Source: Actinomycetes bacterium (GTDB taxonomy: Bacteria > Actinomycetota > Coriobacteriia > Anaerosomatales > Anaerosomataceae). Taken from it: a DNA stretch of 45,776 bases. The translations under genes and the position numbers were made by a program. The notes beneath the pieces were generated by a model, which was given only the letters and a program-made list of their open reading frames with translations, was not told where the DNA came from and did not search any database. This document shows, piece after piece, positions 7,992 through 17,023 of this stretch; position 1 is the first letter of the stretch; each line of letters starts with the position of its first letter. The stretch lies in assembly GCA_021373175.1 (NCBI GenBank), contig JAJFTE010000100.1:1-45776 (forward strand), given 5' to 3'.

Positions 7992-8095
7992 CAGCGCTCC
8001 GAAGAGAGCAGCCGGTCGATATCGAATCCCGCCGAGAATGGGTTGACGGCGCTCACACCGTCGTACTGCATGACTGCCAAGAAGTCCTCCGACAC
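7991..8095 (-). CDS. Possible small ORF coupled to ppx
   Basis: In the 221 bp between DUF501 and ppx a frame reads VSEDFLAVMQYDGVSAVNPF and stops in a TGATG overlap with the ppx start. From GTG 8095 it would give 34 residues, from ATG 8071 26. The amino-acid composition looks protein-like and the overlap is the one used throughout this window for coupled genes. No family is recognised; it could be a leader ORF or the tail of a decayed gene. Confidence 0.35.
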   Translation of the reverse strand: MSEDFLAVMQYDGVSAVNPFSAGFDIDRLLSSER

Positions 8096-8193
8096 CAGCG
8101 TCCCCGCACGTTCCAGCCGGGCGCGCGAGCACCTGCACGGACACCGCGCTCCCCGGTCACCGCCTTACCGGTGGCTGAACGAATGCTGACTTC

Positions 8194-8217
8194 AGTGATG
8201 TGTAACTATACATCACT
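8194..8217. promoter_or_regulatory. AT-rich operator-like dyad after DUF501
   Basis: A 24-bp near-palindrome with perfect 8-bp arms AGTGATGT and ACATCACT; ten of the twelve symmetric pairs match. It overlaps the DUF501 stop codon and lies about 200 bp before ppx. No U-tract follows, so it looks more like a protein-binding site than a terminator. The minus strand inside it also contains TATAGT, a possible -10 for ppx. Confidence 0.45.
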
Positions 8218-8704
8218 CCGTCGTCGTGACACCGCACCGTCCATCCTCGCATTCGCACCGCATCGCACCCAGGATCGCCAGGCCAACGGGGTCATCGATA
8301 CCCGCTAGCGCGGTCGCCACGTGCGCATGCAGGCATTTCGTGCCGAGCGGATCGCGTTGACCCGCGATGCCCACGCTCGCGCACGCGTCCGCGCCGCCGC
8401 TCTCAGCCGCGCGTGCCGAGCGATACGCCGCGTCCGCCTCGCGCATCCGCTCGGCACGCGGGGGGTCACCCGCGAGCCGCGCTGCCCACGCCTCCACCTC
8501 GCCTGCTGACTCGAGCCGCCCGACGCTGTCGCGAAGGTACGGGCAGGTGAGCCAGAAGAGCGTCGGGAACGGCTCGCCTGACGGCAAGGGCGAGGACGTC
8601 GCGATCACCGACGGGTAGCCGAAGCCGCAGCGGACCGCCACGCGCCAGGCGCCTCTCGGCGGACGAGCCAGCTGACGCTCGATAGTCTCGGCGTCGGAGG
8701 GCAT
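8213..8704 (-). CDS. DUF501 family protein
   Basis: The 163-residue product from ATG 8704 (MPSDAETIERQLARPPRG) carries hallmarks of the DUF501 family: FGYPSVIATSSP, FPTLFWLTCPYLRDSVGRLES and, near the C-terminus, GTKCLHAHVATALAG. The Cys and His residues (CLHAH, then CECEDGRC) hint at metal binding, but the function of the family is unknown. The start overlaps the divIC stop (TGATG), and ppx follows; this divIC - DUF501 - ppx order is common in actinobacteria, often next to eno. Here eno lies about 19 kb away. Confidence 0.85.
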   Translation of the reverse strand: MPSDAETIERQLARPPRGAWRVAVRCGFGYPSVIATSSPLPSGEPFPTLFWLTCPYLRDSVGRLESAGEVEAWAARLAGDPPRAERMREADAAYRSARAAESGGADACASVGIAGQRDPLGTKCLHAHVATALAGIDDPVGLAILGAMRCECEDGRCGVTTTE

Positions 8705-9249
8705 CACCGGAAACCGAAGACGGCGTCGAGCACTTTGGTCCACACGGAGGTCTCTGATGCCGTGATGCTGCGGGTCTGCTCGCCCACCTGGGGCTCGGGC
8801 GGCCGCGTCGTCTCACCGTCGGTCACGATGTACACCCGCTCGCCCTTCTTCACCAGGCCGAGGCTTTCGCGCGCGGCCTCCTCGACACCTGCCGGCGTTT
8901 TGAGGCGATCCACCTGGGCGCGCAGCGTCTGATTGCGGTCCTTGAGCCCGGCCAACTCCTGCTCAAGCGACGCCTTTTCGCGCTGCTGCTGGTACTGCAG
9001 CCTGAGCACGGGATACAGCGTCCACGCTGCTAGCACAAGCGTGCCGATGAGGATAGCCGCGATCGCGCGATGGCTGGCACGGGGACGGCGAACGACGGTA
9101 CGGCCGGCGGGCTTTCGCGTCGAAGCCGCGGTTCGCCGGGGGGCGGGCGCGCGTCGCGACGCCCGTGCCGGAGCCTTCCTCGCCGCCGAGGAGGTCCGCC
9201 GAGCGCCCGCTTTAGCCCCGTTCTGCGTCTTTCGCGCTGCTGTCATCAT
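8704..9249 (-). CDS. Septum formation initiator family protein (DivIC/FtsB-like)
   Basis: The 181-residue protein has a very basic Ala/Arg/Lys-rich cytoplasmic N-terminus (1-60), one membrane span (about 61-82, AIAAILIGTLVLAAW), a coiled coil (about 85-120, QQQREKASLEQELAGLKDRN) and the DivIC signature GVEEAARESLGLVKKGE. DivIC/FtsB links FtsL and FtsQ/DivIB in the division machinery, with the coiled coil outside the membrane. Two adjacent ATGs (9249 and 9246) could start it. It is the first gene of the divIC - DUF501 - ppx operon and has a promoter about 70 bp upstream. Confidence 0.88.
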   Translation of the reverse strand: MMTAARKTQNGAKAGARRTSSAARKAPARASRRAPAPRRTAASTRKPAGRTVVRRPRASHRAIAAILIGTLVLAAWTLYPVLRLQYQQQREKASLEQELAGLKDRNQTLRAQVDRLKTPAGVEEAARESLGLVKKGERVYIVTDGETTRPPEPQVGEQTRSITASETSVWTKVLDAVFGFR

Positions 9250-9291
9250 TCCAACTTAGTGCTGCGTGAAGGCACAAGCGACCGTATTCGA

Positions 9292-9309
9292 GACGTGTAT
9301 TCACACGTC
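9292..9309 (-). promoter_or_regulatory. 5'-UTR hairpin of the divIC operon
   Basis: Perfect 7-bp arms GACGTGT and ACACGTC enclose a four-base loop. It begins just after the predicted transcription start of the divIC promoter, so it may be an operator or an mRNA leader hairpin. Confidence 0.4.
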
Positions 9310-9317
9310 CACGAGGC

Positions 9318-9346
9318 ATCATAGCACAAATTCGACGGCGTGTAGA
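9318..9346 (-). promoter_or_regulatory. Sigma-70-like promoter of divIC - DUF501 - ppx
   Basis: On the minus strand TCTACA (4/6 match to -35) is followed after exactly 17 bp by TATGAT (5/6 match to -10). It lies between pyk and divIC and points at divIC. Confidence 0.6.
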
Positions 9347-9393
9347 TTAAGGGTCAGGTCGAGGTAGAGACACTCACCGGCCACAGCGACCGC

Positions 9394-10794
9394 CTAGACC
9401 CGTGTCACCTGCACCAGGTTCGTCGTTCCCGGCACACCCACCGCCACGCCCCCGGTGAGCGCCACCATCTGACCCGGGAGCGCGAACCCCGCGGCTTTGA
9501 TAGCCGCGACCGAGTACGCCAGCATCTCGTCGATCGTGCCGTGCTGCTCTACGACCAGCGCGGTCACGCCCCATACGATGGCGAGTCGCCGCGCAACGGC
9601 GGCTTCAGGCGTCACGGCGACGATCGGCGTTCGCGGCCGGTGCGCCGCCACCGCGAATGCCGTCGCGCCGGACTGCGTGGCGGTCACGATCGCCGCCAGC
9701 TCCAGGTCCCACGCCAGCTCAGAGACCGCCGTGCTCACGGCGCGCGTGACGTCATCCCGGCCGCCGGGCGTAGGTGCCGCAGCCGCCCGATCGGCAAGCG
9801 AAGCCTCGGCCACCGTGGCGATGCGCGCCATCGTGGCGGCGGCCTCGACGGGATGCTCGCCCACGGCCGTCTCACCGGAGAGCATCACGGCGTCGACCTC
9901 GTCGAAGATCGCGTTGGCCACATCGGAGGCCTCGGCACGCGTGGGCCTGGTGGAGACGGTCATCGATTCGAGCATCTGCGTCGCGATGATCACCGGGCGC
10001 CCGGCGGCCCGGCATGCCCCGACGATCTGCCGCTGGACGACGGGGACCTGCTCTGTGGCCGTCTCTACCCCCAGGTCGCCACGAGCGACCATCACCGCAT
10101 CGGCGACGGCGATGATCTCGTCGATGGCGGCCACTGCCTCGTGCTTTTCGATCTTCGCGACGATCGGCACCGGGCGCTCGCCCATGAGCGCGCGCAGCCT
10201 GAGCACGTCGGTGGCGGAACGGACGAACGACTGCGCGACGAAATCAACGCCCACGCCGATTCCCCACGCGAGGTCCTCGCGGTCCTTCTCGGTGATGGCA
10301 TCCAAGCCCAAGCGGACGCCGGGCACATTCACGCCTTTGTGGCTGCCGAGCGGCCCGCCGATGCCGACCTCGGTCACGAGCGCGTCGTCGCGACGACCGG
10401 TCACCGTGAGTTCGATGCGCCCATCGTCGATGAGCAGCCGCGCCCCGTCGGGCACGTCCGCCTGCAGATGCGGATACGTCACGCACGCGTGGCGGCTGTC
10501 GCCCACGCACTCGCTCGTGACGAGCTCGAACCGGTCTCCCGCCACCAGCACGGTGCCGGGAACGACCTCACCGACCCGCAGCTTCGGTCCGCCCAGGTCG
10601 AGCATGACAGCCACATGCTTGTGAGCGGCTTGCGCCGTGGCGCGCACGGCCGAGAAGCGCCGCTCCAGGTCCCGGCGTGACGTGTGCGACGCGTTCAGAC
10701 GCGCCACCGAGACGCCGGCGTCGATGAGCGCGCGCAGCGTCTCGGGTTCGTCACAGGCGGGGCCGATCGTCGCGATGATTTTCGTGCGGGGCAT
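9394..10794 (-). CDS. pyk: Pyruvate kinase
   Basis: Pyruvate kinase transfers phosphate from phosphoenolpyruvate to ADP in the last step of glycolysis. The 466-residue protein starts MPRTKIIATIGPACDEPETL and contains LDLGGPKLRVGEV, the catalytic lysine region PIVAKIEKHEAV, the metal-site motif MVARGDLGVE and RPVIIATQMLESM, followed by a regulatory C-domain. ATG 10794 has GGAGG 8 nt before it. It lies 40 bp after dusB on the same strand and may be co-transcribed. Length is normal for the short bacterial type without the extra C-terminal domain. Confidence 0.95.
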   Translation of the reverse strand: MPRTKIIATIGPACDEPETLRALIDAGVSVARLNASHTSRRDLERRFSAVRATAQAAHKHVAVMLDLGGPKLRVGEVVPGTVLVAGDRFELVTSECVGDSRHACVTYPHLQADVPDGARLLIDDGRIELTVTGRRDDALVTEVGIGGPLGSHKGVNVPGVRLGLDAITEKDREDLAWGIGVGVDFVAQSFVRSATDVLRLRALMGERPVPIVAKIEKHEAVAAIDEIIAVADAVMVARGDLGVETATEQVPVVQRQIVGACRAAGRPVIIATQMLESMTVSTRPTRAEASDVANAIFDEVDAVMLSGETAVGEHPVEAAATMARIATVAEASLADRAAAAPTPGGRDDVTRAVSTAVSELAWDLELAAIVTATQSGATAFAVAAHRPRTPIVAVTPEAAVARRLAIVWGVTALVVEQHGTIDEMLAYSVAAIKAAGFALPGQMVALTGGVAVGVPGTTNLVQVTRV

Positions 10795-10834
10795 GCGGCA
10801 GCCTCCTTCAAGTAGCTCAGCCGATGGTACCCGA

Positions 10835-11860
10835 TTACCGCCCCAGCGTCGCCTCTTCGGCAGATCGGCTCTCAAGCCATGCTCGGTACTCGGCAAGCAG
10901 CGCGACAAGCCCGCCATAGCTGGAGACCTCGTTCACGCGCGCCCGCACATGCGTTGCCCCCGGGACGCCCGCGATGTACCACCCCACATGCTTGCGCATG
11001 CGCGCGAAGCGCTCTTCGCCCGCGAACGCCACGAGCGCGGCCGCATGCTCGAGCGCCACATCGATCCGCTCGAACGCCGAGGGTGGCGCGATGCGCTCGC
11101 CTGCGTCGATGAGCGCGCGCGCCTGCGCGAAGATCCAGGGATTACCCTGCGCGCCACGAGCGACCATCACCGCGTCGACGCCGGTGCGCTCAAGCATTCC
11201 GAGCGCGTCGTCTGCCGAGAAGACATCGCCGCTGCCGATCACCGGCACCTCCACAGCGGCCTTCACGCCGGCTATCACGTCCCGGTCGGCACGGCCGTGG
11301 TAGAACTGGTCGCGTGTTCGGCCATGTACGGTGAGCGCCGCGGCTCCTGCCGCCTCCATCGCGCGCGCGAACTCGACCGCGTTCACGCTGCCGGCGTCCC
11401 AGCCGCTGCGGAACTTCACGCTCACCGGCACGCTCACCGCCGAGACGACCCGCGAGACGATCCTGGCCGCAAGGGCCGGTTCGCGCATGAGCGCGCTTCC
11501 CTCGCCTTTGGCAACGACCTTCGTCACCGGGCAGCCCATGTTGATGTCGATGAGCGCGACGTCATCCCCATAGCGCTCAACGATCCGGGCGGCCTCCTCG
11601 GCCATGACGGCCGGGTCCGCGCCAAAGAGCTGCACGCCGCACGGCGTCTCCTCGGGCGCGAAGGTGAGCAGCGCGCGGGAGACGCGCGAATCCGGGTTGA
11701 AGTGCAGGCCCGTCGCGCTCACCATCCCGGTGAACGTGAGGCCCGCGCCCATGCGCTTGCAGATCGCGCGGAACGGCGACTCGGTGATGCCGGCCATCGG
11801 GCCGAGCACCACGTTACGATCGGCGAGGAGCGCACGTAGGTGAGTAGCAGACGTGGTCAT
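10835..11860 (-). CDS. tRNA-dihydrouridine synthase (DusB-like)
   Basis: This FMN enzyme reduces uridines in the D loop of tRNA. The 341-residue protein has the Dus barrel: NVVLGPMAGITESPFR, VQLFGADP, IDINMGCPVTKVV with catalytic Cys110, the SVKFRSGW strand, LTVHGRTRDQFY and the FMN phosphate site VMVARGAQGNPW. ATG 11860 is chosen because the family homology begins just after it; no strong ribosome site precedes it, and the mRNA may be nearly leaderless. It precedes pyk. The DusB assignment rests on overall motifs; another Dus subgroup is possible. Confidence 0.92.
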   Translation of the reverse strand: MTTSATHLRALLADRNVVLGPMAGITESPFRAICKRMGAGLTFTGMVSATGLHFNPDSRVSRALLTFAPEETPCGVQLFGADPAVMAEEAARIVERYGDDVALIDINMGCPVTKVVAKGEGSALMREPALAARIVSRVVSAVSVPVSVKFRSGWDAGSVNAVEFARAMEAAGAAALTVHGRTRDQFYHGRADRDVIAGVKAAVEVPVIGSGDVFSADDALGMLERTGVDAVMVARGAQGNPWIFAQARALIDAGERIAPPSAFERIDVALEHAAALVAFAGEERFARMRKHVGWYIAGVPGATHVRARVNEVSSYGGLVALLAEYRAWLESRSAEEATLGR

Positions 11861-11899
11861 GCAGCCATGATACGACGCGCGCCTCGCCACCGGCGCACG

Positions 11900-11933
11900 G
11901 ATGCCCGCGCGGAGCAGATTCCGCCCGGGCATC
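11900..11933 (-). terminator. Hairpin after nuoN
   Basis: GATGCCCG and CGGGCATC form an 8-bp stem, extended by GCGGA/TCCGC inside. It lies about 30 bp after the nuoN stop and before dusB. There is no U-tract, so it may be an mRNA end-stabiliser or a weak terminator. Confidence 0.4.
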
Positions 11934-11965
11934 CGGTCGACAGCCACGCAAACGAAGCCGGGATC

Positions 11966-13420
11966 CTAGAAGAGCGCCAGCACCGAACTCAAGAACGAGA
12001 GCCCGTAGAAGAACGGCAGGACGCCGATGGCGAGCACACACACAGCCAGAACGATGGTGGCCCATTCGGCCTTCATGTCCGGCGTGGCCCCTGCCGGCGC
12101 GCTGTCCGTTTCAACCACACTCGGCTCCTCAAGATACATGGACCTGATCACCCCGCCATAGTATCCGAACGACACCACGGACCCGAGCAGACCTACCGCG
12201 GCAAGCCAGGCGTGCCCTGCGGTCGCCGCGTCGCCGAAGGCCAGGAACTTTCCCCAGAATCCGGCGGTCAGCGGAATGCCCGTAAGCGACAGCATCATCA
12301 CAGTAAGTGCTGCCGAGAGGGCGGGCCGCTTACGGCCGACCCCCGCCAGACCAGCTACCGTGCCATCCCATGTTGGCATTGCCGAGCGGACCGCCTGCGC
12401 GCCCATGAAGGCACCGGCTGCGGCCACCGCGTAGGCGAGCCCCGCCACGAGAACGGCGAAGCCAGTGCGCTGCGGAAGAAGGAAAGCCGCTGCCGCGCCC
12501 ACGAGCGCGTAGCCCACCTGCGCGATGCCCGAGTATGCGAGCATGCGTGTGAACGAGGTCTGCTTCAGGCCGGTGAAGTTACCGAAGACGATCGACGCCG
12601 TCGCAAGCAGAGCGAACAAGAAGAACCCGGACGTCGCGAACTCCTCGGCCGAAAAACCGATCATCGGGAAGACGAGCATGAGCGATGCAAGGATCGCCAG
12701 CTTGGGCGCCGTGCCCATGAACGCGGTGACCGATGGCGTCGCTGTCTCGTAGGCATCGGGCGCCCACGAGTGGAACGGGAACGCGCTCAGCTTGAACGCG
12801 TACATCCCCATCAAGAGCGCCATAGCCACCAACGCCGGACGTCCCGCGCCGGTGAGGCTCTTGGCGATCTCGGGCAGGAAGACGCTCCCGCTGAACAAAC
12901 CGAAGATGATCGACAGCGCGTAGAGTGCGAATCCGGTAGCCACAGCACCCTGGATGAAGTACTTCATCGCCGCCTCGTCGGAGCGACGCTGCCGACGTGC
13001 GGATACGAGCGCATAGCTGATCATCGCGATGGCCTCAAGCGCGATGATCACGATGAGGAGGTCCAGCGTTGAGGCCATGAGCGAGGACGCCGCGGCCAAC
13101 AGTGCCGTGAGCACCGCCACCTGCCCGCCCGTGGAAGCATCCGCAAGGACCTTGCTGCCACCGACGAGCGTGATGGCCGCGATAAGGAACACGACCGCTG
13201 AGATTGCGGAGTATCCCCTGCCAACAGCCATGTTCGTCACGTTTATCAGCGTCGGGCTGTAGACGATCGCCAGCCAACCGCTCACGACACCAGCTGCCAG
13301 CAGGCCTGCCGAGACAACGCCGATGGCGAGCCCGCGGCGGTCGAACGCGTCGAACGCAAGGCCGAGTATCGCGCCCGCAGACGCCAACAGAATGGGGGAA
13401 AGTGAGAGCCACAGGCTCAC
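11966..13420 (-). CDS. nuoN: NADH-quinone oxidoreductase subunit N
   Basis: NuoN is one of three antiporter-like membrane subunits of complex I that pump protons. The 484-residue protein is very hydrophobic with about 14 spans and has family motifs such as KYFIQGAVATGFALY, FHSWAPDAYE, and LAYSGIAQVGYALVG, including the membrane lysine and glutamate region. It starts at GTG 13420 in a GTGA overlap with the nuoM stop, with AGGAGGT upstream inside nuoM. It is the last gene of the operon. Confidence 0.93.
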   Translation of the reverse strand: MSLWLSLSPILLASAGAILGLAFDAFDRRGLAIGVVSAGLLAAGVVSGWLAIVYSPTLINVTNMAVGRGYSAISAVVFLIAAITLVGGSKVLADASTGGQVAVLTALLAAASSLMASTLDLLIVIIALEAIAMISYALVSARRQRRSDEAAMKYFIQGAVATGFALYALSIIFGLFSGSVFLPEIAKSLTGAGRPALVAMALLMGMYAFKLSAFPFHSWAPDAYETATPSVTAFMGTAPKLAILASLMLVFPMIGFSAEEFATSGFFLFALLATASIVFGNFTGLKQTSFTRMLAYSGIAQVGYALVGAAAAFLLPQRTGFAVLVAGLAYAVAAAGAFMGAQAVRSAMPTWDGTVAGLAGVGRKRPALSAALTVMMLSLTGIPLTAGFWGKFLAFGDAATAGHAWLAAVGLLGSVVSFGYYGGVIRSMYLEEPSVVETDSAPAGATPDMKAEWATIVLAVCVLAIGVLPFFYGLSFLSSVLALF

Positions 13421-14838
13421 AGCGCACCTCCTGTCACAGCAGCCAGTGCCCTCAGAGCCGGCTCGGCCATCCCTGTCACGAACTGCGGCCACACACCGAC
13501 GACCACGATGCCCACGGCAAGCGGAGCGACGGCCAGCCACTCGGCAAGACCGAGATCCGCGATGCCGGCGAACTCCTCGGCCACCGGACCGTGATTGACG
13601 CGCCGAACCGCCGTGAGGTTGTAGGCCGCGGAGAAGACCACGCCGAGTGCGGCAAGCGCCGTCCACCAGCCGATGGAGCCCCACGATTCGAGCACGGCCG
13701 CAAGCTCACCGGGGAAGCCCGAAAGCCCCGGAAGGCCGAGGCTCGCCAGCGCCGCAAAGGTGAAGGCGGTCGCCCAGGCCGGCAGCACCTTGCCGAAGCC
13801 GCCAAGGCGCGACATCTCGTAGGTGCCCGTGCGCTCGTACAGCTGACCTGCAAGCAGGAAGAGCATGCCCGCGACAAGGCCGTGGCTGATCATCACGAGC
13901 ATGGCCGCGCCCAGCGCGAGCGGCGTGCCGATGCCGATGGCCAGCACGACGAAGCCCATGTGCGCGATCGACGAGTACGCGATCAAGCGCTTGAGATCGC
14001 TTTGCGCTAGCGCTACGAGCGCGCCGTAGATGATGCCGATGATGCCGAGCGCGACAAGCACAGGCCGCGCGGCGTCGTAGGCGGCCGGCGCGATCGGGAT
14101 CGCGATACGCAGAAGCGCATACGCGCCCATCTTTGCAAGCACACCCGAGAGCAGGATCGAGCCGGAGGTGGGTGCCTGCGTGTAGGCGTCCGGCTGCCAC
14201 GTGTGCAGGCCCACGACCGGGAGCTTCATCAGAAAACCGATGGAGAGCAACCAGAAGACCGGTCCCTGCAAGCCGACGGACAGAGGAGTCGACAACAAAT
14301 CCCCCATAGCGAAGGCGTTGCCCTGGAACATAGCGATGATGAGTCCCACAAGCATGAGCGCGCTGCCGGCAAAGGTGTAGATGAAGAACTTCATCGCGGC
14401 ATGGCGCCGGTTCTCGGCACCCCAGATCCCGATGATGAAGTACATCGGGATGAGCACCGCTTCCCAGAACGCATAGAAGAGCACCAGGTTGCCGGCGAGG
14501 AACACGCCGGACACGCTCGCCTGCACCGCGAGCAGCAAGGCATAGTGCGCGGCGGGCGAACGTGTCTCGCTTCGTGCGGCGAGCACCGCGATCACGCCAA
14601 GGAAGCCGGTGAGCAGCAGCAGCGGGGCAGCGATCCCGTCCATGGTGAGCATCCACCACTGGGCCGCGCCCGATGCCGCCTGGCTGCCCGATGAGGTAGC
14701 AACGGCGGCGATGACAACGCCGAAGGAAGCGAGTGAAGCGAGAAGCGCGAGAACGCGCGCGACCTTAGCAGAAAGCCGCCCGAGCAGCGCGACGATCAAG
14801 CTGCCGAGCAGCGGAGTGAGAATCACAGCGGTTAACAC
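13417..14838 (-). CDS. nuoM: NADH-quinone oxidoreductase subunit M
   Basis: A 473-residue antiporter-like proton-pumping subunit with about 14 membrane spans. Family motifs include FYAFWEAVLIPMYFIIGIWG (with the conserved membrane glutamate), KFFIYTFAGSALMLVG, LPVVGLHTWQPDAY and AYSSIAHMGFV. The preferred start is GTG 14838, 5 bp after the nuoL stop and 7 nt after GGAGGTGA; an ATG at 14859 would overlap nuoL and lacks a ribosome site. It lies between nuoL and nuoN. Confidence 0.93.
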   Translation of the reverse strand: MLTAVILTPLLGSLIVALLGRLSAKVARVLALLASLASFGVVIAAVATSSGSQAASGAAQWWMLTMDGIAAPLLLLTGFLGVIAVLAARSETRSPAAHYALLLAVQASVSGVFLAGNLVLFYAFWEAVLIPMYFIIGIWGAENRRHAAMKFFIYTFAGSALMLVGLIIAMFQGNAFAMGDLLSTPLSVGLQGPVFWLLSIGFLMKLPVVGLHTWQPDAYTQAPTSGSILLSGVLAKMGAYALLRIAIPIAPAAYDAARPVLVALGIIGIIYGALVALAQSDLKRLIAYSSIAHMGFVVLAIGIGTPLALGAAMLVMISHGLVAGMLFLLAGQLYERTGTYEMSRLGGFGKVLPAWATAFTFAALASLGLPGLSGFPGELAAVLESWGSIGWWTALAALGVVFSAAYNLTAVRRVNHGPVAEEFAGIADLGLAEWLAVAPLAVGIVVVGVWPQFVTGMAEPALRALAAVTGGAL

Positions 14839-14843
14839 GCCCG

Positions 14844-16724
14844 TCACCTCCCCAACCATCCGAGTATGGTTTCAAGCGCCCCGGGCGAGATCGCCAGAGC
14901 GACAAGCACGACCGCACCAAGTCCCATGAGCACCGCATAACGCTGACCGTCACCCGTCTGGAGCCGGGCGAACCAGGCGCCGAGCTTCCGGGAGACAACA
15001 GCCGAACCTTCGACGATCCCGTCGAACACCGCACGGTCGAAGAAGGCGTACAGGCCCTGCGCGGCGGCGGTCACCGGTGCAACGATAAAGCGCCCGGCAG
15101 CCGCATCGGCGTAGTACCCGGCGCGTGAAGCGCGCCATAGGCCGCCGAGGGAGCCCTCAAGCGACGTATCGGCAGCCGGACCGCGCCGGTACAGAAGAAC
15201 CCCGACCACGATGCCAATGAGAGCCACCGTTGTGGAGATCGCAGCCACGGTCATTGACAGCGCTTCGTGCTCGCCGCCAAGCGTTGTGGCGATGCCGCTG
15301 GCCGCAAAGCCCAGCCCTGCGGCCGGTATGGCAAGGGCCACCAGCGGCAGCCACATCACCGGACCACCTTCGTGCGGGTGGTTGGACCCACGGTACGAGC
15401 CGAAGAACGTGAGCACCGTGGCTCGCGTGATGTAAAACGCGGTGAACGCCGCGGCGATCACCAGCGCCACGAAGGCCACCGGAGAGGCCAGCATGACGCC
15501 ATGGAGGACTTCGTCTTTCGCGAAGAATCCCGAGAACAGCGGTACCCCGGCAAGCGCCGCGGCACCCACGATCCAGGTGAACGCGGTGATCGGCATCGTC
15601 TTGGCAAGACCGCCCATCTCACGCATGTCCTGGGTATCGGACCCGTGGATCACCGAGCCCGACCCGAGGAAGAGGAGCGCCTTGAACGACGCGTGCGCCG
15701 CGAGGTAGAAGATGGCGGCGCGCCACGCACCGGCACCGAGCGCGGCGAACATGAAGCCGAGCTGGCTGATCGTGGAATACGCGAGCACCTTCTTGATGTC
15801 GTTCTGGCCCACGGCGATCGTTGCCGAGGCAAGAGCCGTGAACGTGCCGATCACCAGCACCACGGTAAGCGCCGCCGGAGAGGCCGCGAAGACCGGCCAC
15901 ATGCGCGCCACAAGGAACACACCCGCGGCGACCATGGTGGCGGCGTGGATGAGTGCCGAGACCGGCGTGGGACCTTCCATCGCGTCCGGCAGCCATATAT
16001 GGAGCGGGAACTGCGCGGACTTACCGGCCGCGCCGATGAAGAGCAGGATAGCCACTGCCGTGACCAGGCCCCCGGAGAGCTGCGGGAGCGCGGCGATGAT
16101 GCCGGCGTAGCTGGTCTCACCGGTGGTACCCCACAGGATGGCGAGCGCCACGAACAGTCCTACGTCGCCGATGCGGGTGACGATGAACGCCTTCATCGCG
16201 GCTGCCGCAGCTGATGGCTTGTTGAACCAGAAACCGATCAACAGATAGCTGCATGCGCCCACGAGCTCCCAGAATACGAAGAGCCCGACGAGCCCGTCGG
16301 CGATCACCAGGCCCGTCATGGAGGCCGTGAACAGTGACAGGAGCGCGAAATAGCGCGCCTGGCCGGGATCGTCAGCCATGTACCCCACCGAGAACACCAT
16401 GACCATAAGGGCTACGAACCCCACGACCACCAGCATCACGGCGGTGAGGCCGTCCACGGCGTAGCCGATCTTGAGTGCGAAATCACCCACGCTGATCCAA
16501 GTTAGCGAGCCTGCCGCTGTCGTGGCGCTCACGAACGGCGCCGTGACCCCGCCAGAGCCTGCAGCGCCAAGGTGAGCTATACCCGTGCCGAGAACCGCGA
16601 GCGGCCCTAGCATGGCCAACCAGCGCATGAACGGCGCCAGCCGCGAGCCGCCTGCGCCCACCACGAGCGCAAGCCCCAGGGGAAGCGCTACGGCGATCCA
16701 GGGTGCATCGAACCAGACGCCCAT
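14844..16724 (-). CDS. nuoL: NADH-quinone oxidoreductase subunit L
   Basis: NuoL is the distal proton-pumping subunit of complex I, with a C-terminal lateral helix. The 626-residue protein has FVFWELVGACSYLLIGFWFN, KAFIVTRIGDVGLFVAL, FPLHIWLPDAMEGPTPVSALIHAATMV (shown in part) and YSTISQLGFMFAALG, all typical. The C-terminal about 120 residues fit the lateral helix and last span. ATG 16724 overlaps the nuoK stop (TGATG). Confidence 0.95.
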   Translation of the reverse strand: MGVWFDAPWIAVALPLGLALVVGAGGSRLAPFMRWLAMLGPLAVLGTGIAHLGAAGSGGVTAPFVSATTAAGSLTWISVGDFALKIGYAVDGLTAVMLVVVGFVALMVMVFSVGYMADDPGQARYFALLSLFTASMTGLVIADGLVGLFVFWELVGACSYLLIGFWFNKPSAAAAAMKAFIVTRIGDVGLFVALAILWGTTGETSYAGIIAALPQLSGGLVTAVAILLFIGAAGKSAQFPLHIWLPDAMEGPTPVSALIHAATMVAAGVFLVARMWPVFAASPAALTVVLVIGTFTALASATIAVGQNDIKKVLAYSTISQLGFMFAALGAGAWRAAIFYLAAHASFKALLFLGSGSVIHGSDTQDMREMGGLAKTMPITAFTWIVGAAALAGVPLFSGFFAKDEVLHGVMLASPVAFVALVIAAAFTAFYITRATVLTFFGSYRGSNHPHEGGPVMWLPLVALAIPAAGLGFAASGIATTLGGEHEALSMTVAAISTTVALIGIVVGVLLYRRGPAADTSLEGSLGGLWRASRAGYYADAAAGRFIVAPVTAAAQGLYAFFDRAVFDGIVEGSAVVSRKLGAWFARLQTGDGQRYAVLMGLGAVVLVALAISPGALETILGWLGR

Positions 16725-17023
16725 CAGCCCTCCACCTCCGTCAGTTCATCGACACGACTGCGGTCGCTGTGCCGTGCCACGGTGACCAGCAGGCCAAGAC
16801 CGATGGCGGCTTCCGCCGCCACAAGCACGAGAAGCACGAGCCCGATCGCCTCGGTCAGCGCTGGATCGGCGACTCCAGAACTCATGGAGAGTCCGATGAG
16901 CTGCACGGTCGCCGCACCGAGCATGACTTCGATGCTCGCCAGAACACCCACGATGTCGCGACGTACCAGAATACCGTACACGCCCAGGGAGAATAGCGCC
17001 GCGCATACGACAAGGATGCTCAT
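16724..17023 (-). CDS. nuoK: NADH-quinone oxidoreductase subunit K
   Basis: A 99-residue, three-span membrane subunit, normal length for NuoK. The second and third helices hold the conserved glutamates (GVLASIEVMLGAATVQ and LVLVAAEAAIGLGLLV) that take part in proton translocation. It starts in a TAATG overlap with nuoJ and ends in a TGATG overlap with nuoL. Confidence 0.95.
   Translation of the reverse strand: MSILVVCAALFSLGVYGILVRRDIVGVLASIEVMLGAATVQLIGLSMSSGVADPALTEAIGLVLLVLVAAEAAIGLGLLVTVARHSDRSRVDELTEVEG

Noticed and set aside
8096-8215. Longer N-terminus of Ppx, and a second Sec reading through a TGA in that frame
   Set aside because: The extension has no family likeness and the internal ATG at 7991 has a good ribosome site.
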